Positions 1 through 13,528 of a DNA stretch of 64,000 bases are shown in pieces. This DNA is from Puffinus mauretanicus (Eukaryota; Chordata; Aves; Procellariiformes; Procellariidae): positions 4,030,001 through 4,094,000 of the forward strand of contig JAJKFH010001094.1 in the NCBI GenBank assembly GCA_023333565.1, given 5' to 3'. The position numbers and the translations under genes are program-made. The notes beneath the pieces are model-generated. The model did no database searches. It saw only the letters and a list, made by a program, of their open reading frames with translations, and was not told the DNA's origin. How positions within the stretch are numbered: position 1 is the first letter of the stretch; each line of letters begins with the position of its first letter.

Positions 1-319
1 ATATTTTTGTGTCTGAATACTGTGATGACCTCTCTGTGATGGCCATCTCTCCAGTGGTCCAGAAAAGTGAATTTTAACCGACTAGATCAATGTTAGGCAG
101 AAATTCTTCAGATCTGTGTCACGAGTTTCTGGCCGGGACTCCTATTCCCATGCAGAAACCCACCAATTTCAGATGGACTGTGTCTGGTTTTGCCCTAGTG
201 GGTTTCACTGTAGACTGAAGTTTACAGCTTAGCTGGGAAGAAAACCCTGGGGAGATAATTTCAGACTCTTAACTTATTCGCTAGAGAACACTGCTTCTCA
301 TACAAATTGCTACAAATCT

Positions 320-432
320 CTGTACTTAGTGAGGCCAACTGTGAAATGAGAATAATAATGCTTATGCACCTTTGTAAAGTGATTTCAAATCTACAAATGG
401 AAATTTAAGTTCAAAGCATTATTATTGAACAC
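320..432 (+). repeat. MIR/L2-like ancient repeat relic
   Basis: Reads AACTGTGAAATGAGAATAAT then ATGCTTATGCACC, TTTGTAAAGTGATTT, ATCTACAAATGG and AAGCATTATTATT. This is the order of the 3' part of MIR/L2-type repeats (cATCTGTAAAATGGGGATAAT..., TGTAAAGCgCTTTGAGAT..., tattattatt). It is heavily diverged. Family assignment is from remembered consensus shape, not an alignment. Confidence 0.6.
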
Positions 433-929
433 ATTTTCCAGATAGGGTAATGAAGAGAGAGGCTTAGCTCCTTTTCTTAGTATCTTTTCCCAAAATGTAT
501 TAACCCGCTGGTCAGGGTGTATTTTCTGTGCCTCTCTGGATCTGATAAACAGCTGATAAAAGTCTTTTACAGCTAATGTTTAGTCTGCATAAATTATGTT
601 TTTAGATATTCAGCTCTAATTTCCTCTATAAGTTGACCCAAATGTTCCTTAACACATAAAAAAGTGCTCATCAAGATAGAAACCATTTAAGTTTTTAAGG
701 AAACTTTTATTTTAAGGGGGTGGCTGTAGACTGACTATTAGATGATCAGCAGTTCTATAAACTACTCTGTTAGTCCATGAAGCAGATGAAGAAAGCCAAA
801 GGCTTCCTCATGCAATCATATTACAAAAATCATTAGATTAAGAAATAGTAATAAATGTGATACTGTTTTAATCACCCTTCTCTTTTTAAGCCTTTAGGAT
901 TTGCATTTTCAAGTGTAGCTTCTTTGCTG

Positions 930-954
930 TAAAGGCCAGAAAATCTGGCCTTTA
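930..954. repeat. Perfect hairpin, 11-bp arms, 3-nt loop
   Basis: TAAAGGCCAGA - AAA - TCTGGCCTTTA. All 11 positions pair, with five G/C pairs in the middle of the stem. It is not followed by a U-run and lies in vertebrate DNA, so it is not a bacterial terminator. Too short for a pre-microRNA. Confidence 0.85.
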
Positions 955-2880
955 AATGAATGAAAGTTAATGGTAAGATTGTATGTGGGAGTTTTTTAAC
1001 ACCGAAAATGACGAGATTCCATTGGTTTTAAAATCTGTCAAATACTGTGAGGTTCAAGCCTTTGAAGTGCTGTAAGCAGCTGTCTGTTAAATTTCAGTTT
1101 CTTGCTGAAAGTACCAATATGATTCAAGTTGGACGGGGTTTTGTGAATTGGTCTCATGCTCACTCGGACACTGATTGGCAGAGGTCCTGGTGGAAGAGGT
1201 AAGCACTGTTAGAATGGAAGCAAATGTGTAGTTCCCCTGGAATGGGTAAGGTGGCTTTAAGGTTTAAATCTAAGCCTGCACTATATGTCGTTTTGGTGGA
1301 TTTTTTGGAGTGGGTCACTGGTGTTTCAGACTGGGTGTGTTTCAGATATGTGGACAGCTGTGCACACTCAAAAGGCAAAGCAACTTTAGAACGAAAATAT
1401 TAAAAGAAGCTGGAAAGAAATGCAGTTCTCTGCAGAGTTTTTGAAGGATCACAAAAAGATACAGTGAATTTGGACAGAATAGCAGTGTAAGCACTAGAAT
1501 ATACATTGAGGTCCACTTTAAATAGTCAAATAAACCAGAAGACATCAGGATGAAATTATTTTATGTCAGTCTTTATATTCACTGGAGGAGAAGCAATAAA
1601 GATATTTACAATACAAAGTTGTGTATAAGGAACCTAAATTAGGTCTCAGAAAGAGATATTGCTTATTTAAAAAGAAATGTTCACTAAGGCAGTCATGTTA
1701 CTTTTCTGCATATGGATTTATGGGTTTGAAATGGTTATGCCCCATAACTCTTAATTAAGCTTGACAGTTTTAGTGTTGAAATTGAAGGAGCTGGTTGCAA
1801 AGACAGTCTGCAAACAAGGGCCTCTCTTAATGGTCCCAGAGCTTGCCTTTGTTTACAGGCTTTACTGTATTGTGGAGGAAGGAAGAAAGTAACAGTTATC
1901 TTTAATTATACATGATCTGCAGCATGTCAAAACAAGGGACTATAAACAAACACAAGTGGCTTATAATAAAAGCAGTTATCATAGACTTTGTGTAGTGACC
2001 AAACCTTATTTGTGTGACAGGTATCTTATGGGAACAGATTATCATAATGATTTGGTGGCTCTGCTTGTGTAAGTAGTCTGCTTACAGGCATGCTGTGGGG
2101 GACCTCCTTTCTTGTGAGTCTGTATGTTTGCTGCGTATGGTATCCTGTTCTACCAGACTACAAAGTGATCCCAATAATATTATCAGACCATTTACTTGCA
2201 AAGGGCTTTTTCAATCTTGTTTAAAAGTTAGATGAAGGATGAACAGCTCTCACTCCAAAATTTTCAACATCAAATAATTTTTTATACCTCTGGAGGAAGC
2301 ATCAATATTCTGGCAGCATTCTACATTTGTTTCTTTATCACCCAGTAGTTTTATTCCAAAACGCAAACGTTGGCCAGTTCCTGATTTTAGTAAGCCCACC
2401 AAATAGCTTATCAGAGCTCTTCAGTCCACAGAACTTTGATTTTAGGTCTTATTTTTCTGCCAGATGCAACACAATGACGTACTGCAGAATAAAATCCGAA
2501 GAGGAACTTCGTCCAGGTTACATAAAAATTCCTTACGTGGCTGATAATGTAATGCAATTTTCATTACCTTTGGGTTTTTTTAGCTTTCTTTTTGTTTATT
2601 TTAGCTTGTTTTCTCCAGATATAGATTTATCTATTTATAAAATAGATAGAAGTAGGTCTTAAAAATGTTTTGTTAAAAAAAGAAGCCAGTAGTGGATGTA
2701 AAGTTATAGAATGTCCTAAAACAGGCAGCAGAACTGAGCTGCCTCCATTAGGTAAAAAATTAACTCTAGAAATAATAAAATGAAGCTCATGAAAACAAAA
2801 GACATTATTTTAGAAGTGATATGTTTGTGTAGGTTGTTGGCAAATGACAGTCAATGCCCTTTCCTTCCTACATCTGTTAA

Positions 2881-3126
2881 AAGGATTCTCATAATAATAG
2901 TGGAAGACGTTCTCCTCATCATCACTCTTTACCAGAACCTCACCCTGGGGGCCTCAACGCCCTCCCACCGCCACCACCAGTTACATGGGCGGTTGTTCTG
3001 ACCACCATGAAAGCCCCTGTTGCCCTTATGAACCTTCTGGATGGCACTCTGGACCTTGCATCAGATCCGCTCCCTTCAAAGTACAGAAGAATCTGCTTTG
3101 GGAAAACCCCAAGACTGAAAAAGTGA
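2881..3126 (+). other. GC-richer open block of unknown nature (82 codons, no start)
   Basis: Within AT-rich flanks this stretch has several CpG sites and an open frame from 2,881 to the stop at 3,124-3,126. It encodes a His/Pro-rich segment (SPHHHSLPEPHPGGL, PPPPP) followed by VVLTTMKAPVALMNLLDGTL and more. It is preceded by a pyrimidine-rich run ending AAAAG (possible weak 3' splice site), and an in-frame stop lies directly upstream. I do not recognise the product. The opposite strand is also open for 65 codons and has a good 3' splice signal (ATATCACTTTTTCAG) with GTGAGG downstream, so the strand is undecided. It could be an exon of an unseen gene, an old repeat, or chance. Confidence 0.2.
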
Positions 3127-3217
3127 TATGGGCACAAATGTCCTTTCTGGCATCCAGCCTGAAGAGGCAGGAGGTGTTGCAGAACCTATTGTCTCAGCAT
3201 GGATTTTCATCAAAGCA

Positions 3218-3262
3218 CGTGAGGTGAAATCCTGGGAGTCAATGGGAGTTTTCTCATCCATC
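3218..3262. repeat. Ancient amniote repeat motif (GTGAAATCCTGG...AATGGGAGTTTT)
   Basis: GAGGTGAAATCCTGGGAGTC followed by AATGGGAGTTTT is a shortened version of a motif very common in turtle, crocodile and bird DNA (GTGAAATCCTGGccccattgaAGTCAATGGGAGTTTTGcc). It is generally counted among old LINE or SINE debris, and the family is not resolved here. Weaker look-alikes occur near 9,140-9,180, 17,003-17,035 and 27,064-27,095. Confidence 0.5.
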
Positions 3263-6200
3263 TCACCCATTATATCTGAGCAGTAAATAATTGATGGTTG
3301 CAGAGATCACTTATAATTCATGCAACTCTTAAACTCAGTGAACCTTCTAAATACAAAAAACAACCAACTCCAAAGTCCATGGTAGCCTGGCTGAATGCTA
3401 TGTGCAGTTAAATAAGTGCTTAATTAGTACACAAGAGTTCAGGACAGTAGGAGATACTGTATTTCATTGGGATGGCTGAAGGGAAATAGGGAAACAGAAG
3501 TTTATAAAGTTGTCCAAACTTTAGCCATCAGAAGCCACCTGTGATTTGTAATGTTTGTTGTAAGATCAGGCCAAGAAGCAGAAAGGAACTTTTGATTTTT
3601 AGTATTTGCTCATTTGCTGAGTAGGAGTGTGACCTTCCTTCCACATAATGCCTATTTTCCCTTTTCTGAAAATGGGACGTTACTGTCTGCACTTGCAACA
3701 TTATACTGGACTTTAGCCCTTGGGCTATTCAGCAAATCCACATATGAGTTTTAGCCACGGTGTACTCATCTTGAGCATGGTAGTTAGACTGTGTATACAG
3801 GGCAGAGAGAGAATTTGGTGTATACAAAGAGTACAATCCATCAGAATAAGTGTACTAAGAAGGAGTCAGGCTGAGCTTGTCAGTGGGAATACCATGAGCA
3901 GCAGGAAGAACGAAGCATGTAAAATCCTGCTCTGTTGGATTTAGACGTCTTATGCTGTGCTGTAGAAAATTATTTCCTCCTTTTGTGACTCCAAGTGCTG
4001 AATCTTCTGAAGATAGTGAGAGAACCTGAAAAATACCCTACAAAACCAGAAGTTACGCTTTTCTCTGAACGCACGTCACATGTTAGGAAGGAGGCAACAG
4101 GGGGTATAATGTTCTTGTAATACCGTGGTGAAGTAATTGGAGGATTTATTCAAGGTGTGAAAGAGAGGTTTGGATAAGTAAACGTTTGAGAACAAACTAT
4201 CCAGCTCAGTGGACTGCAGAGTTGGACTTCCACATGCTCTTCCTGTTTTATGAAAATAATTCAATTAATTTATTTAACTTTTGGAGCAGGGAGCAAAGGA
4301 TCTGCTTCCCTGAGAATAAGGTCATGTCTGGGGAGGAGAGTGCTGTCTTGACTGAAGTGGGATTTGGATGTGAATTCCCTCTGGAAGAGAAGGAACCTGA
4401 ATGTGCGTCATCAGCCTCCTGAGGGAGCGCTCCAACTATTAATCCGTGCTGATAAAAGGTATAGCTCCTTCCCAGTTTTTAAAAAGGAGATGGCTCACAC
4501 TGAAGCCGGATCTATTAGGTATGCTCTGAGAACAGCTACTTCAAACATGCCCTTCAAATGAGATCAGTAGAGAAATGTCTAGTTGGTGGATAGCAGTGGT
4601 GTTTTGAGATCAAAGGAGGCATCAGGTTCCGTCAGCCTCTTAAACTTCAGGTGCATCTCGGTGCAGATAGAAATCAGACTTTTATGTGCATAGGAAATGT
4701 TAATGCCAATAACTGAAGTGTCGGTGGAGTGGTTGGTGGCAGCAGAGCAGGGGTTTTGAGTGCTGAGCGGTCAGGCACTTATGTGTTCAGGTGGATCTTA
4801 CTCTTTGGTCAGTACTCTAATATGTAAATCATTAGATATCTATTAAATTTTGTTAATCCTATAGAAAATACCCAAAGATACCTGTTGACCATATAATAGG
4901 TGAAATAAGATGGCATTATGCCGTTTGCAGAGCTGAATGTTTGCTGAGGGTATTGTGCTTTACACCAATTTGCCCAAAGAGACTACTGACATCTGCCTTC
5001 TCTGCCTTGCGATTCCTTGAAGTCATCTTACTCTTGCAGCGTGCAGATTGAGCTGACGATAATGGCTGAAGTTCTCAAGCCAGACAGAGAGTTGGGATGC
5101 CTAGTTGTATCCCTAGAAATAGAGACAACCCAGATAACAAGTATTGTTAGCATGGTGTTTTCAGACAATGTGATGCTGTGTTTTTAAAATGCAAGGAGGA
5201 CCTGGCTATTAATGAGCTAGAAAGTGAGCAATTGTCCTGGGTTTTCTTATAAGATCAGAACTTACTTGACTACTAATAGTAGTTTTGGGGGCACTGAAGA
5301 GGTTGGTCGATGTTTCCTGAAGTTTCTCTAAAGTGAAGGTATTTTAATATCTTTTTGAGGAAAAATGGTTAAAACTAGAAGTTAATGTTTTATAGTTAGT
5401 TGTGTTTATTTTTCAGCCTGAAGATAAAATGGAAATTTCATGGATTCTTTCCGCATCTGCTTTCATTTTTGCTTTGATGTAGATTTAAGCTCCAATCCTA
5501 ATGCTCTGTGCCTAGAAATTTTAAACAGGAAAGTCAAATTTACTATAACACTATCAATGTTTTTATTGCAAGCCTGTATGTCTAATGCTTATCTTTTAAG
5601 AGCTTCCAATTGGTATCGAACTTAAAAGGTGTAAAATGGGTACTGTCTCAGAAGATGACTTGCCTGTGAATAACAAAGCAAAGCATTTAGTATATTTTTT
5701 TTTTAGAAGGTAGTTGCAGCAAAATTCATGCACTTTTAAAGTTTATCTGAAATATGAAAGGTTGTGTCAGATTCTGCAACCTTGGGGACTAGCCATTCTG
5801 CAGAAAATTGTCCCTCCTTCTGCTATTTTACTCCCTATTCATCTCTTCAGCCTCAGCTGGCTATTTTTTCCATGCTACAGGATGAAATATATCTGACTAA
5901 TCTCCTAGACCCTTACTTGTCTGTGCCTGTATCAGAAATCTCTTTCTTTTTTGGATCGCTGGGCAATTTGAGTCCAACCAGTAGTCTTGAAAACTGGAAG
6001 AGTATAACCGATTAGGTGATACCAACTCTGCTAAAAAAACCCTGCTGCTTCCAGCTAATTCTGAACTTTGTTGTGCTCAAGTTGAAATGAAAGTCCTATT
6101 TGCACAAAGCGCAGAATGATGCATGGATGGTCCAGCAACATCTCTGGAGACAAGCAGCAAGGGTATGAGGTAAATCAAGCCAAAGGCCTTGCAGTAGCAA

Positions 6201-9200
6201 ATGGTGCATATGTCCATGTGTCTCTCCAAGAGCCCATTAGGGTTTATGTACCTTGCTACCTCCCTGAAGTGATTGGTTACTCCAGTGGGTTTATTTTCAA
6301 TTGAGAGTTGGCAGTGGGGCACAAGCATTATTTCCATGTATATAATAGTAAGAAGTGCAATTGTTATGATTTATATTTAAATAGACAGTTCTCATGATTC
6401 AGTTCAGTCGAATGTTGCCCTGGAGAGGTGAATCCTGCCATGAAGTTTCCTTGTGATGCTGGACAAGTTATCTAAAACTGAATATTCACTACTGGGAACT
6501 CTGTGATCTTACTCTGCTTGACCAGGCTGAGGTGTTTGACACCTAAAGAGCAGAAGTCCCAAGCACTCAGAAATGCAGCTAGGGACTATAGGAGTTTGTA
6601 TGAAAAGAAGTGTCCCATCACATACTGAGATGAAAAACACAGCCCTCACAGTATCCAGAGGAGCAGAATTAATTAACAAGTTTTCATTGCAAGGCGTAGC
6701 ACCTTTCTAGGAGCAGTAGTGGTCAATAATGTAGGTGGGTTGTCCCATGTGTATGGCCATGTTTGTGATGTGTTGTGAAAAATCAGTTGTTTTGAATTCA
6801 TCCACATAAATTCTTATAGAGGGCTCTCCAGAGAGTACCACGTTGCAGCTGTTCAATACAACTGTTTGCACAAATCCCCTTTTCTTCCTACTCCTCTTAC
6901 TGGAATTTTGCCTGGAGAATTAAGAGCTGTAAAATATTTAAAAATCAATAGAATTTACATGAAAAAATTAACACTAAAATGCGTTGACAGGGATAACACT
7001 GCCTTTCCACAAAAAGCAGCTGGGTATGCATATTTGATTTATTAATTCAATAAGTTTGAGAACATGTTTGTAAGGTCTGTGATCCTTTTGCATAATTTGT
7101 TCTGGTTTATTATTGGAGTTGTCACTCTTATGACGAAAATTAAATGGCTTGTTTGGAGGCTTGGGATTCAGTATGGTAAAATGCAGCTACAGAATGTTTT
7201 ATAAGTAGTGGCTATAATTAATACAATAGTCCAAGCTTAACTGTTTCTCTGAATTAAAGCTGACAACTACCTTGTTAGCAAGAGCACAGACATAGGGAGT
7301 GGATTTTACTGACTTGAAAGAAGTTCTTCCATTTTCAAAGGAGCAGTTCTGCAGGAGTTTTGAAACTTTTTAAACGTGAAGCATTTACATTTCAGAGTCT
7401 TGATTTGGGCCGCATAAGTTTGAAATGATCCTTTTTTAGATTCCCCAGTATCACAGCAGAGCACTGGGTTTCCCAGTGAAGGGAAGCACTGCTGGGGGAA
7501 GATTTAGTTCAAGAAAGAGAACAACAGAATGAGGAGCGTTTTTGTATAACGTGCACTATTTGTTCAGTACAAAGTGAGGTTTTATTCTGAAACGTAACCT
7601 TAAAAAGTAGTATCTTAGGATTTGATGTTAAGTGCTTTTCCAGGAATTTATAGTGCAGATAAGCTCAAGTTTTGGGTTAACGTTCCCCTCCACCTTCCCT
7701 ACACGACAGATACAAGTGTCAGGTTGCCTCTTAAGTATAACAATGTAAAGTTAGAGCCAAATTGTGATGAGTATAAGATTACAAAAATCTGTTGCTCGCT
7801 TAAATTAAGCTGATCTTGTGCCATTAGTCCTCTTGGTAAAGGCATTGTTTAGAAAATAAAAAAATGATAAGCCAAAAGCCATGCGACTATTGGTATAGTC
7901 ATATTAGCATTTTATTTTGGATCAAGAATATGCTTTTGAAGCAAGTCACCTGATCCTGCCTATTTACTGTGCTTTGCTTTACGTTGCAGAGTGGTTTTGG
8001 AATATGTAAACTAATTTCCTTTTGGATGAAACTAAAAATGTGCTCCAGGAGTGCACATAATGCTTTCTTACTGCTAATGGGTATTTAGTCTACAGGACCA
8101 GACTAGATGTAACCTGAAGTAGCCTCCCCCCCTCCCTTCCTTCCCAAAACGTGTATAGTGTGAATATCATACCTTCAGCATCAAGAGTTCTGCTCTATAG
8201 ACCTGATTTTATTGTGCCATGCTACTTGCTAAGGTAGACGTAGATAGTGCTTACAGCCAGTGGGTTCCCAAAGGCATTCATTGATAAAACCAGAATCTTG
8301 TCTTGTGAGGCAGAAGTCAACTTTCAAGAATAATTGCTACATCAACAAGTAAATTGCCTGTTAGGAACTGCATCTGCCTGTCAGGTGGGAAACTACAGGT
8401 GGTGTTGTTTCAATGTCTAAAAACCAAAAAACAAAGAACCTCAATGAAAAAACCCTTTCAGGAAACGGGGGATGCTCCTTAGTCTGATGGACTCATTCAC
8501 CCTCATTTTTGTCTATCAAACATTTACTTCGTTTCTGATGGGGAGGCTGTTCCAGTTGAGTATGTTTAGGAAGTGGATGGTAGCTCTTAAAACAAGCCCT
8601 GAATGAAGTGGCCCATTTCAATAAGCTGGCAAGTAGTTCTTCCCAGAGCATCAGTTTTGGACTTGACACTTGGGGACAGGTGCTTACTTGGCAGAAAATG
8701 ATGTAGATTTGGTGTTGATCCCCCAAACTTCTTTATTTTAGTTTTAAAATCCCACATTCTTTGCGTTTAGGTAACAGCTGTGTATGTGTTGAGCATCCAT
8801 ATGCTTTTTCATAAAGACAAGGTTAAAAAAGAAAAAGGCAATATATTGCCATTTATTTAATGGAAACTCTGATTCAGTGTTTTGGATTTTTTTTTTCAGG
8901 TGACAGGTGGAACAAATAGCCCATTAGGACTGCACTAAAAATGCTGATGAATGTCAAAGAAAAAGCTAATTGTGGTGCTACAACTAATGCAGCAAAATGA
9001 ACGAAGTTTTATCAAGACACTTTTTGAGGTTGTAGTGAGCAGTTAAAATACTTTTCCTTTCTGTGTATTCAACACTACAATTATTTTCAGCCATTGGAGG
9101 CAGCAAGATACCATTTTAGGGTTCTTTCTCTTTCACTGGAGTAAAACCAGAATACTTCAGGTGTAATCAGTGGCATTTTTCTACATGAGCCTTCATTTAA

Positions 9201-9590
9201 GCAAGAATGTGGGCTACTTTATTAAAGTAGTATTCTTTAAATAGCTATGTTCCTAATTTAAGGAATATCAGTATTAAAACCTTTTTTCCTTAAGTGTTTG
9301 TTAAAATTGTCCACTCCAATTCATTACAATGAATTATTTTTTTTCTTGATGTCATAATTCATACCTTTGTAAGCTCACTTGTTAGTTATCCTGTGTTAGT
9401 GACATCTGCTTCACCAATAGCAGAAGTTCCCATTCCAGCTTTTGTTTGACTTAGTAATGCTTAGCACTACAGAGGAGCCAAGTTTTTCAATCCACATAGT
9501 ACATTAAGAAAATTTTTAAAGTAAAACCTATTTTCTGATTTTTTAGATAGATTGTATTTCAATTAAATAGGAGAGTTTAATGTATTAATT
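3263..9590. other. Non-coding stretch, no gene seen
   Basis: AT-rich, no frame that looks coding. A weak MIR-like core (GTGATGCTGGACAAGTTATC) lies near 6,450. Two good 3' splice-like signals, at 5,400-5,416 (TTTATTTTTCAG) and 8,884-8,899 (T-run then CAG), are followed by frames that close within 60 bases and have no matching donor. Confidence 0.7.
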
Positions 9591-9646
9591 AAAAAACAAA
9601 CAAACAAACACAAAAGCACACCAAAACCAAACCCCAAACCAACAAC
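9591..9646 (+). repeat. (AAAC)n and A/C-rich low-complexity tract
   Basis: AAAAAACAAACAAACAAACA followed by CAAAAGCACACC and AACCAAACCCCAAACC. The same composition and order recur at 12,491-12,543 and, on the opposite strand, at 47,571-47,615, 53,121-53,148 and 62,501-62,544. Confidence 0.85.
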
Positions 9647-12490
9647 ATAGCAAGTTGCTTCAGTAATTTTGCTTTGGTGATATGTAGCAATAGCCTTATC
9701 TATCTTCACTGTAGTTCTGCAGGAACATTGCTTTATGTTTGCTGGTTTCATGAACTGCTTTCTTTAGGGTTTATTATGGTAGGCTCCCACTAAATAGAAC
9801 TTATGTGGAATTCTTAGAATCACAATTTCAATGCTAATTCTTCTGCAGCAGAAGAAACTTCAACTGCCATAGAAAGAGCTGCCTCAGCCTGTTGCTCTGC
9901 TGTCTTTTATCAGTGTCACTGTTTCGGATTTGTGAAAAAATGCCTTGTCCCTTCCCACATACACTGACATTTAAGTAGGCAGTGACTGTTCATTTAAAAA
10001 ATGAATCTGTGGGGCAGGAATTTCCTGAATGATGGTATTGGAAACCAAATAACTTTTTTTTTTTTTCTTTTTTTATCCTGGAAAGTAGACTGATGTGAGA
10101 GCAGCAATGTGAGCAGGAGGAAATTTTCAGTGGGATCATTCAGAGTTTTTCTCTCTCAAAAGCTCATTGTATATTTGGACTCCCATCTGTGTGATCAGGA
10201 ATATGTGTAACCCAAATCTCTGCAGTATCTTTTCAAGGGATCTTGGTTAGTATCTTGGATATCTAGATGTATTTCTACCAGTACAGAAATTTTCTGAAAA
10301 TTTATAACCATTTTCCAACTTCCAACTTTCTAGATTAAATTAATGAAATACTTTCCTAATGGTAAACTCCCTCTGCCCCTCTATTACCTGTCTTTTTCCT
10401 CCTTCTTGCTCTGTATTAAATCTGTCTCTTTGTGGAAGATGCTTCATATAGATAATGGGAAAGGAAAGGAATGGCTCCTCTTCAGGCAAGCAGTAAAACA
10501 CAAATACCAAGCAAAAAACCAAAACATGAGTTGCTTAGTGGAAGCTCCTTTCTGTGCTCGAAGCTCTGACTTTGGAGTCATACTTTGTTAGCACCTTGAG
10601 GCATGCCGGTATCTTAGCACAGCGTATCCCCCCATTGCGTGCTACCGCTGAGACATCATTTCACAAAGACTGGGACTAGCAGTGTTCTTTCCCAAAGGCC
10701 CTCTTGTTTGAAGCAATTAAAGCTTTTTTCCTCCTTGGAAAATTCAATAGCCAGGAACCTCACAGTATGGAGAATAACTTCTAGTGATATTATTCGAACA
10801 CTGAAAGGAAACAAAGAAGGGGCATATATTATTTTATTGGCTACCAGAGAAAAGGTTGTCTTTAAAAATATATATGCCTTTTGCATATGCTTTGTGACAG
10901 ACATACAGCCTGAAGACTGGCATGTGACAAGGGGAAATCAATAAAAAATGCATAATGATATTATAAATATTTATAGAATAGGTAGATGAGTATAATATGA
11001 CAGGGAGAAACCAAGAAGGCTTTTAGAATAGCAAATGTGTGCTCTAAAATATATTGGAATTCTTTTGAGTGAGTTAAAATGGGGTAAAAAGGCATTGCAT
11101 AGGCTGTCAGAGATGTTCACAACACTTTTGATTAAAGTCCTTTCTAAGCAACCATGAGAAAAGCTTCGTCGAAGAAGTGCAGCTAAATAAACGTTGGAAA
11201 GCAGAGAAGGGAAGAAGTTTTCAGAAGGGATGAGGTTATTCACTGATGGTCCCAGTGGGACTTGTAGGGATTATTGATTGATTTGCAACCTAGGAAAGTA
11301 AGGAAATGGTTCTCTGTGTTTCCGGCAGGATTAAAATGATCCAGCTTTATCCAAAGACTAGCAATTTTCAAAGTCCGCTAAAAGATTTTTTTTTTTAAAC
11401 TATAATTTTGCATATAACTGGCTGTTGATGTAGTTGTGCACCTGTTAATACATATGTTGTAAGTTATGCCTGTAAGACTGCAAGGTTTATAAGCAGCAAA
11501 TAGGAAAACAAGTGGGTAAGACTGGAGATGGGCAAATTTGGTTCCCTAAATGCAAGTAAAAATTTCCTACAGTCATCCTTTTGTCTTCCTGTCCTTACTG
11601 CACAGCTAATTCCTCTACAAGGAGGACTTACATTGTGGGACTTGGCTCCATTCATTCTCTGTGTTGATGTAAACCTCAAGAATAAGCTGGAGGTTTTGTA
11701 TGGAGGAATTTTTTCTTTTCTGCTTGTGCTGCCGATGGCTGAATTTGCGCAGTCTGAAAAAGCTGCAAGAAAAGTACATAATGAAAGAGAGAAGTATACT
11801 AAAAATGAAAGACTATGCAAGAGACTAACTTGTTCTGCCTCTAACAAAAGGCCAACAAAAGCTTCTTCAGTGGAGATACCCATATCTGGGGACAGATTAT
11901 TTTTGCTGCTGAATTCTTGCTTACAGAATTCTCTTTCCTGTTAGTCCAAACAGAGTGCAATTTCGTTAATGGTTGGGTCAGGGTGCTAATTATCTTTGTG
12001 AAAAGTGGATGGGCAGACAGTCCAGGAGATAGATGCTTCCTAACTTGTTAAGGGCTTTTAAAGATAAATGGCCTTGAAGTAGATTTGTTTTCAAATGAAT
12101 AGCCAGTAGAGTGCTCGGAGCAGTGGCACAGTGAGCTCTCATCAGTTTTTCTGAGAGTGATGGATGTTGCATATTCTCTCCGTTGACGTGGTCTTTGCCC
12201 TGAGAAGTCCCAATTTATTAATAGTTTTTAGGGCAATGGTTGTAAATTATTGCAGCCCAATTTTATTACTGTTTTACATCTACCGAGGACTGAGCCCTTT
12301 GTGCAGCTTTATATTAACTCAGAGAGCACCATTAAAATATCAACATTTAGGCTCATTTTGGTAGCATTAATCATAGCATCTTATCATGCATTAATTGCAG
12401 TGGTTTGAAATGACTGGAACATTCATTTTTCTAAAAGCAGGGGAAACAATAATTTCCATTTCTCTGCTTTTTCAACCCATAACTGTGCTT

Positions 12491-12543
12491 AAAAAAAACA
12501 AACAAACAAACAAAAAACCAACCCAAAACACACAAAAACCCCC
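12491..12543 (+). repeat. (AAAC)n and A/C-rich low-complexity tract
   Basis: AAAAAAAACAAACAAACAAA followed by AAAAAACCAACCCAAAAC and ACACAAAAACCCCC. Same layout as the tract at 9,591: A-run, tetranucleotide repeat, then C-richer end. Confidence 0.85.
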
Positions 12544-13399
12544 TCCTAATTGTGTGTGCTGGGGGCATCTACCTCTTTGCTTCTTTGCAACAACTGAACA
12601 AGTAAGAGCCAGCAGCTCTTACAGGCCTCACTGGAAGCTCTTGGAAGCGTCTGAAAATCCTCCTCTGAAGTCTCAGTCTCGGTGTGGACACCTACATCCA
12701 GGCCTTGGCTTCAAAAACAGATCTTAATATATAACAAGAGTCCTCCTGATGTGCAAAAAAAAAGCTAAAAATCTACTGCGTTTTCATATGCTGATATGGC
12801 TTAAGGGTTTAAAACAGACACAGAAATGCCTTTTGTGATTTACCAGCAGGTATAGCTTTACAGCACCCATGTCTATTTGTAGTATCGTATCAGTAAAAGA
12901 ACCTGTGATGTTTGCTGGCTCTCTTCAGTGGAGGGCACCACTAGATCATCATGTTTAATATAAGGAGTTGGCAGCCTTTCTCACTTAACCATCATTAGGA
13001 GATCTGCTGCTGAGGTCCCATTTTGTGAGGCAGCTGGAAATTGGCACTTAGTTTGAATGTATTGTTTTCTACCTTTCTCTTAAAGTTCAAGGACAAGGCA
13101 AAACTGTTCAGACCACACAAAGAAAAAGGTTTTTCTCACTTTCCTTTGTTTACTTGGTCCTCTGACCTCTCCATTCTTTTCTAAGTAGATTTATTCCCTA
13201 AGTAAAGTTATTCTCCTATATATACATCAATTAAATAGAAATGTGGACCATGTCAGCAAAGATGCAAATGGAAGACATGAGGGAAGGTATTTGAAAGCAC
13301 CACGCAGAAGATAGCTGTGATAAACATGTAGACTTTTTACTGGAGTAAAAATTATCTAGGTCTTCAGAAGTATTTCTCTTGATACTTACAAAGGAGGAC

Positions 13400-13528
13400 A
13401 ATACTGTTATTTCTGCTTTAGGGAACTGAGGCATAGAACAGGTCAGTGGAGAAACCTTAAATCACCCAAAAGACGAGATGCAGAATAATGGTGTCCTGAT
13501 CTCCTAGCCCTCACTTCATTCTCCTAAG
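13400..13528 (-). repeat. MIR/CORE-SINE-like ancient repeat relic
   Basis: Contains GGGAACTGAGGCATAGAACA, then a weak AAACCTTAAATCACCCAAAAG, then GTGTCCTGATCTCCTAGCCC. This is the order of the complement of MIR/CORE-type repeats (actgaggcacagaga, aagtcacacagc, ggtctcctgactcc). Diverged, with no coding potential. Confidence 0.6.

Larger units (their letters stand above)
1..2880. other. Non-coding stretch, no gene seen
   Basis: AT-rich sequence with stops in all frames at short intervals. It contains the MIR/L2-like relic near 320-432 and the hairpin at 930-954. An interval 1,114-1,215 is open in one frame between TTAAATTTCAG and a GAG|GTAAGC at 1,200, but its pyrimidine tract is weak and it is not called. 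Confidence 0.7.

Noticed and set aside
11464..11944. Overlapping open frames of 139 (minus) and 138 (plus) codons
   Set aside because: Both strands are open over the same bases, neither has a recognisable domain, signal or splice context, and the amino-acid mix follows the local base composition.
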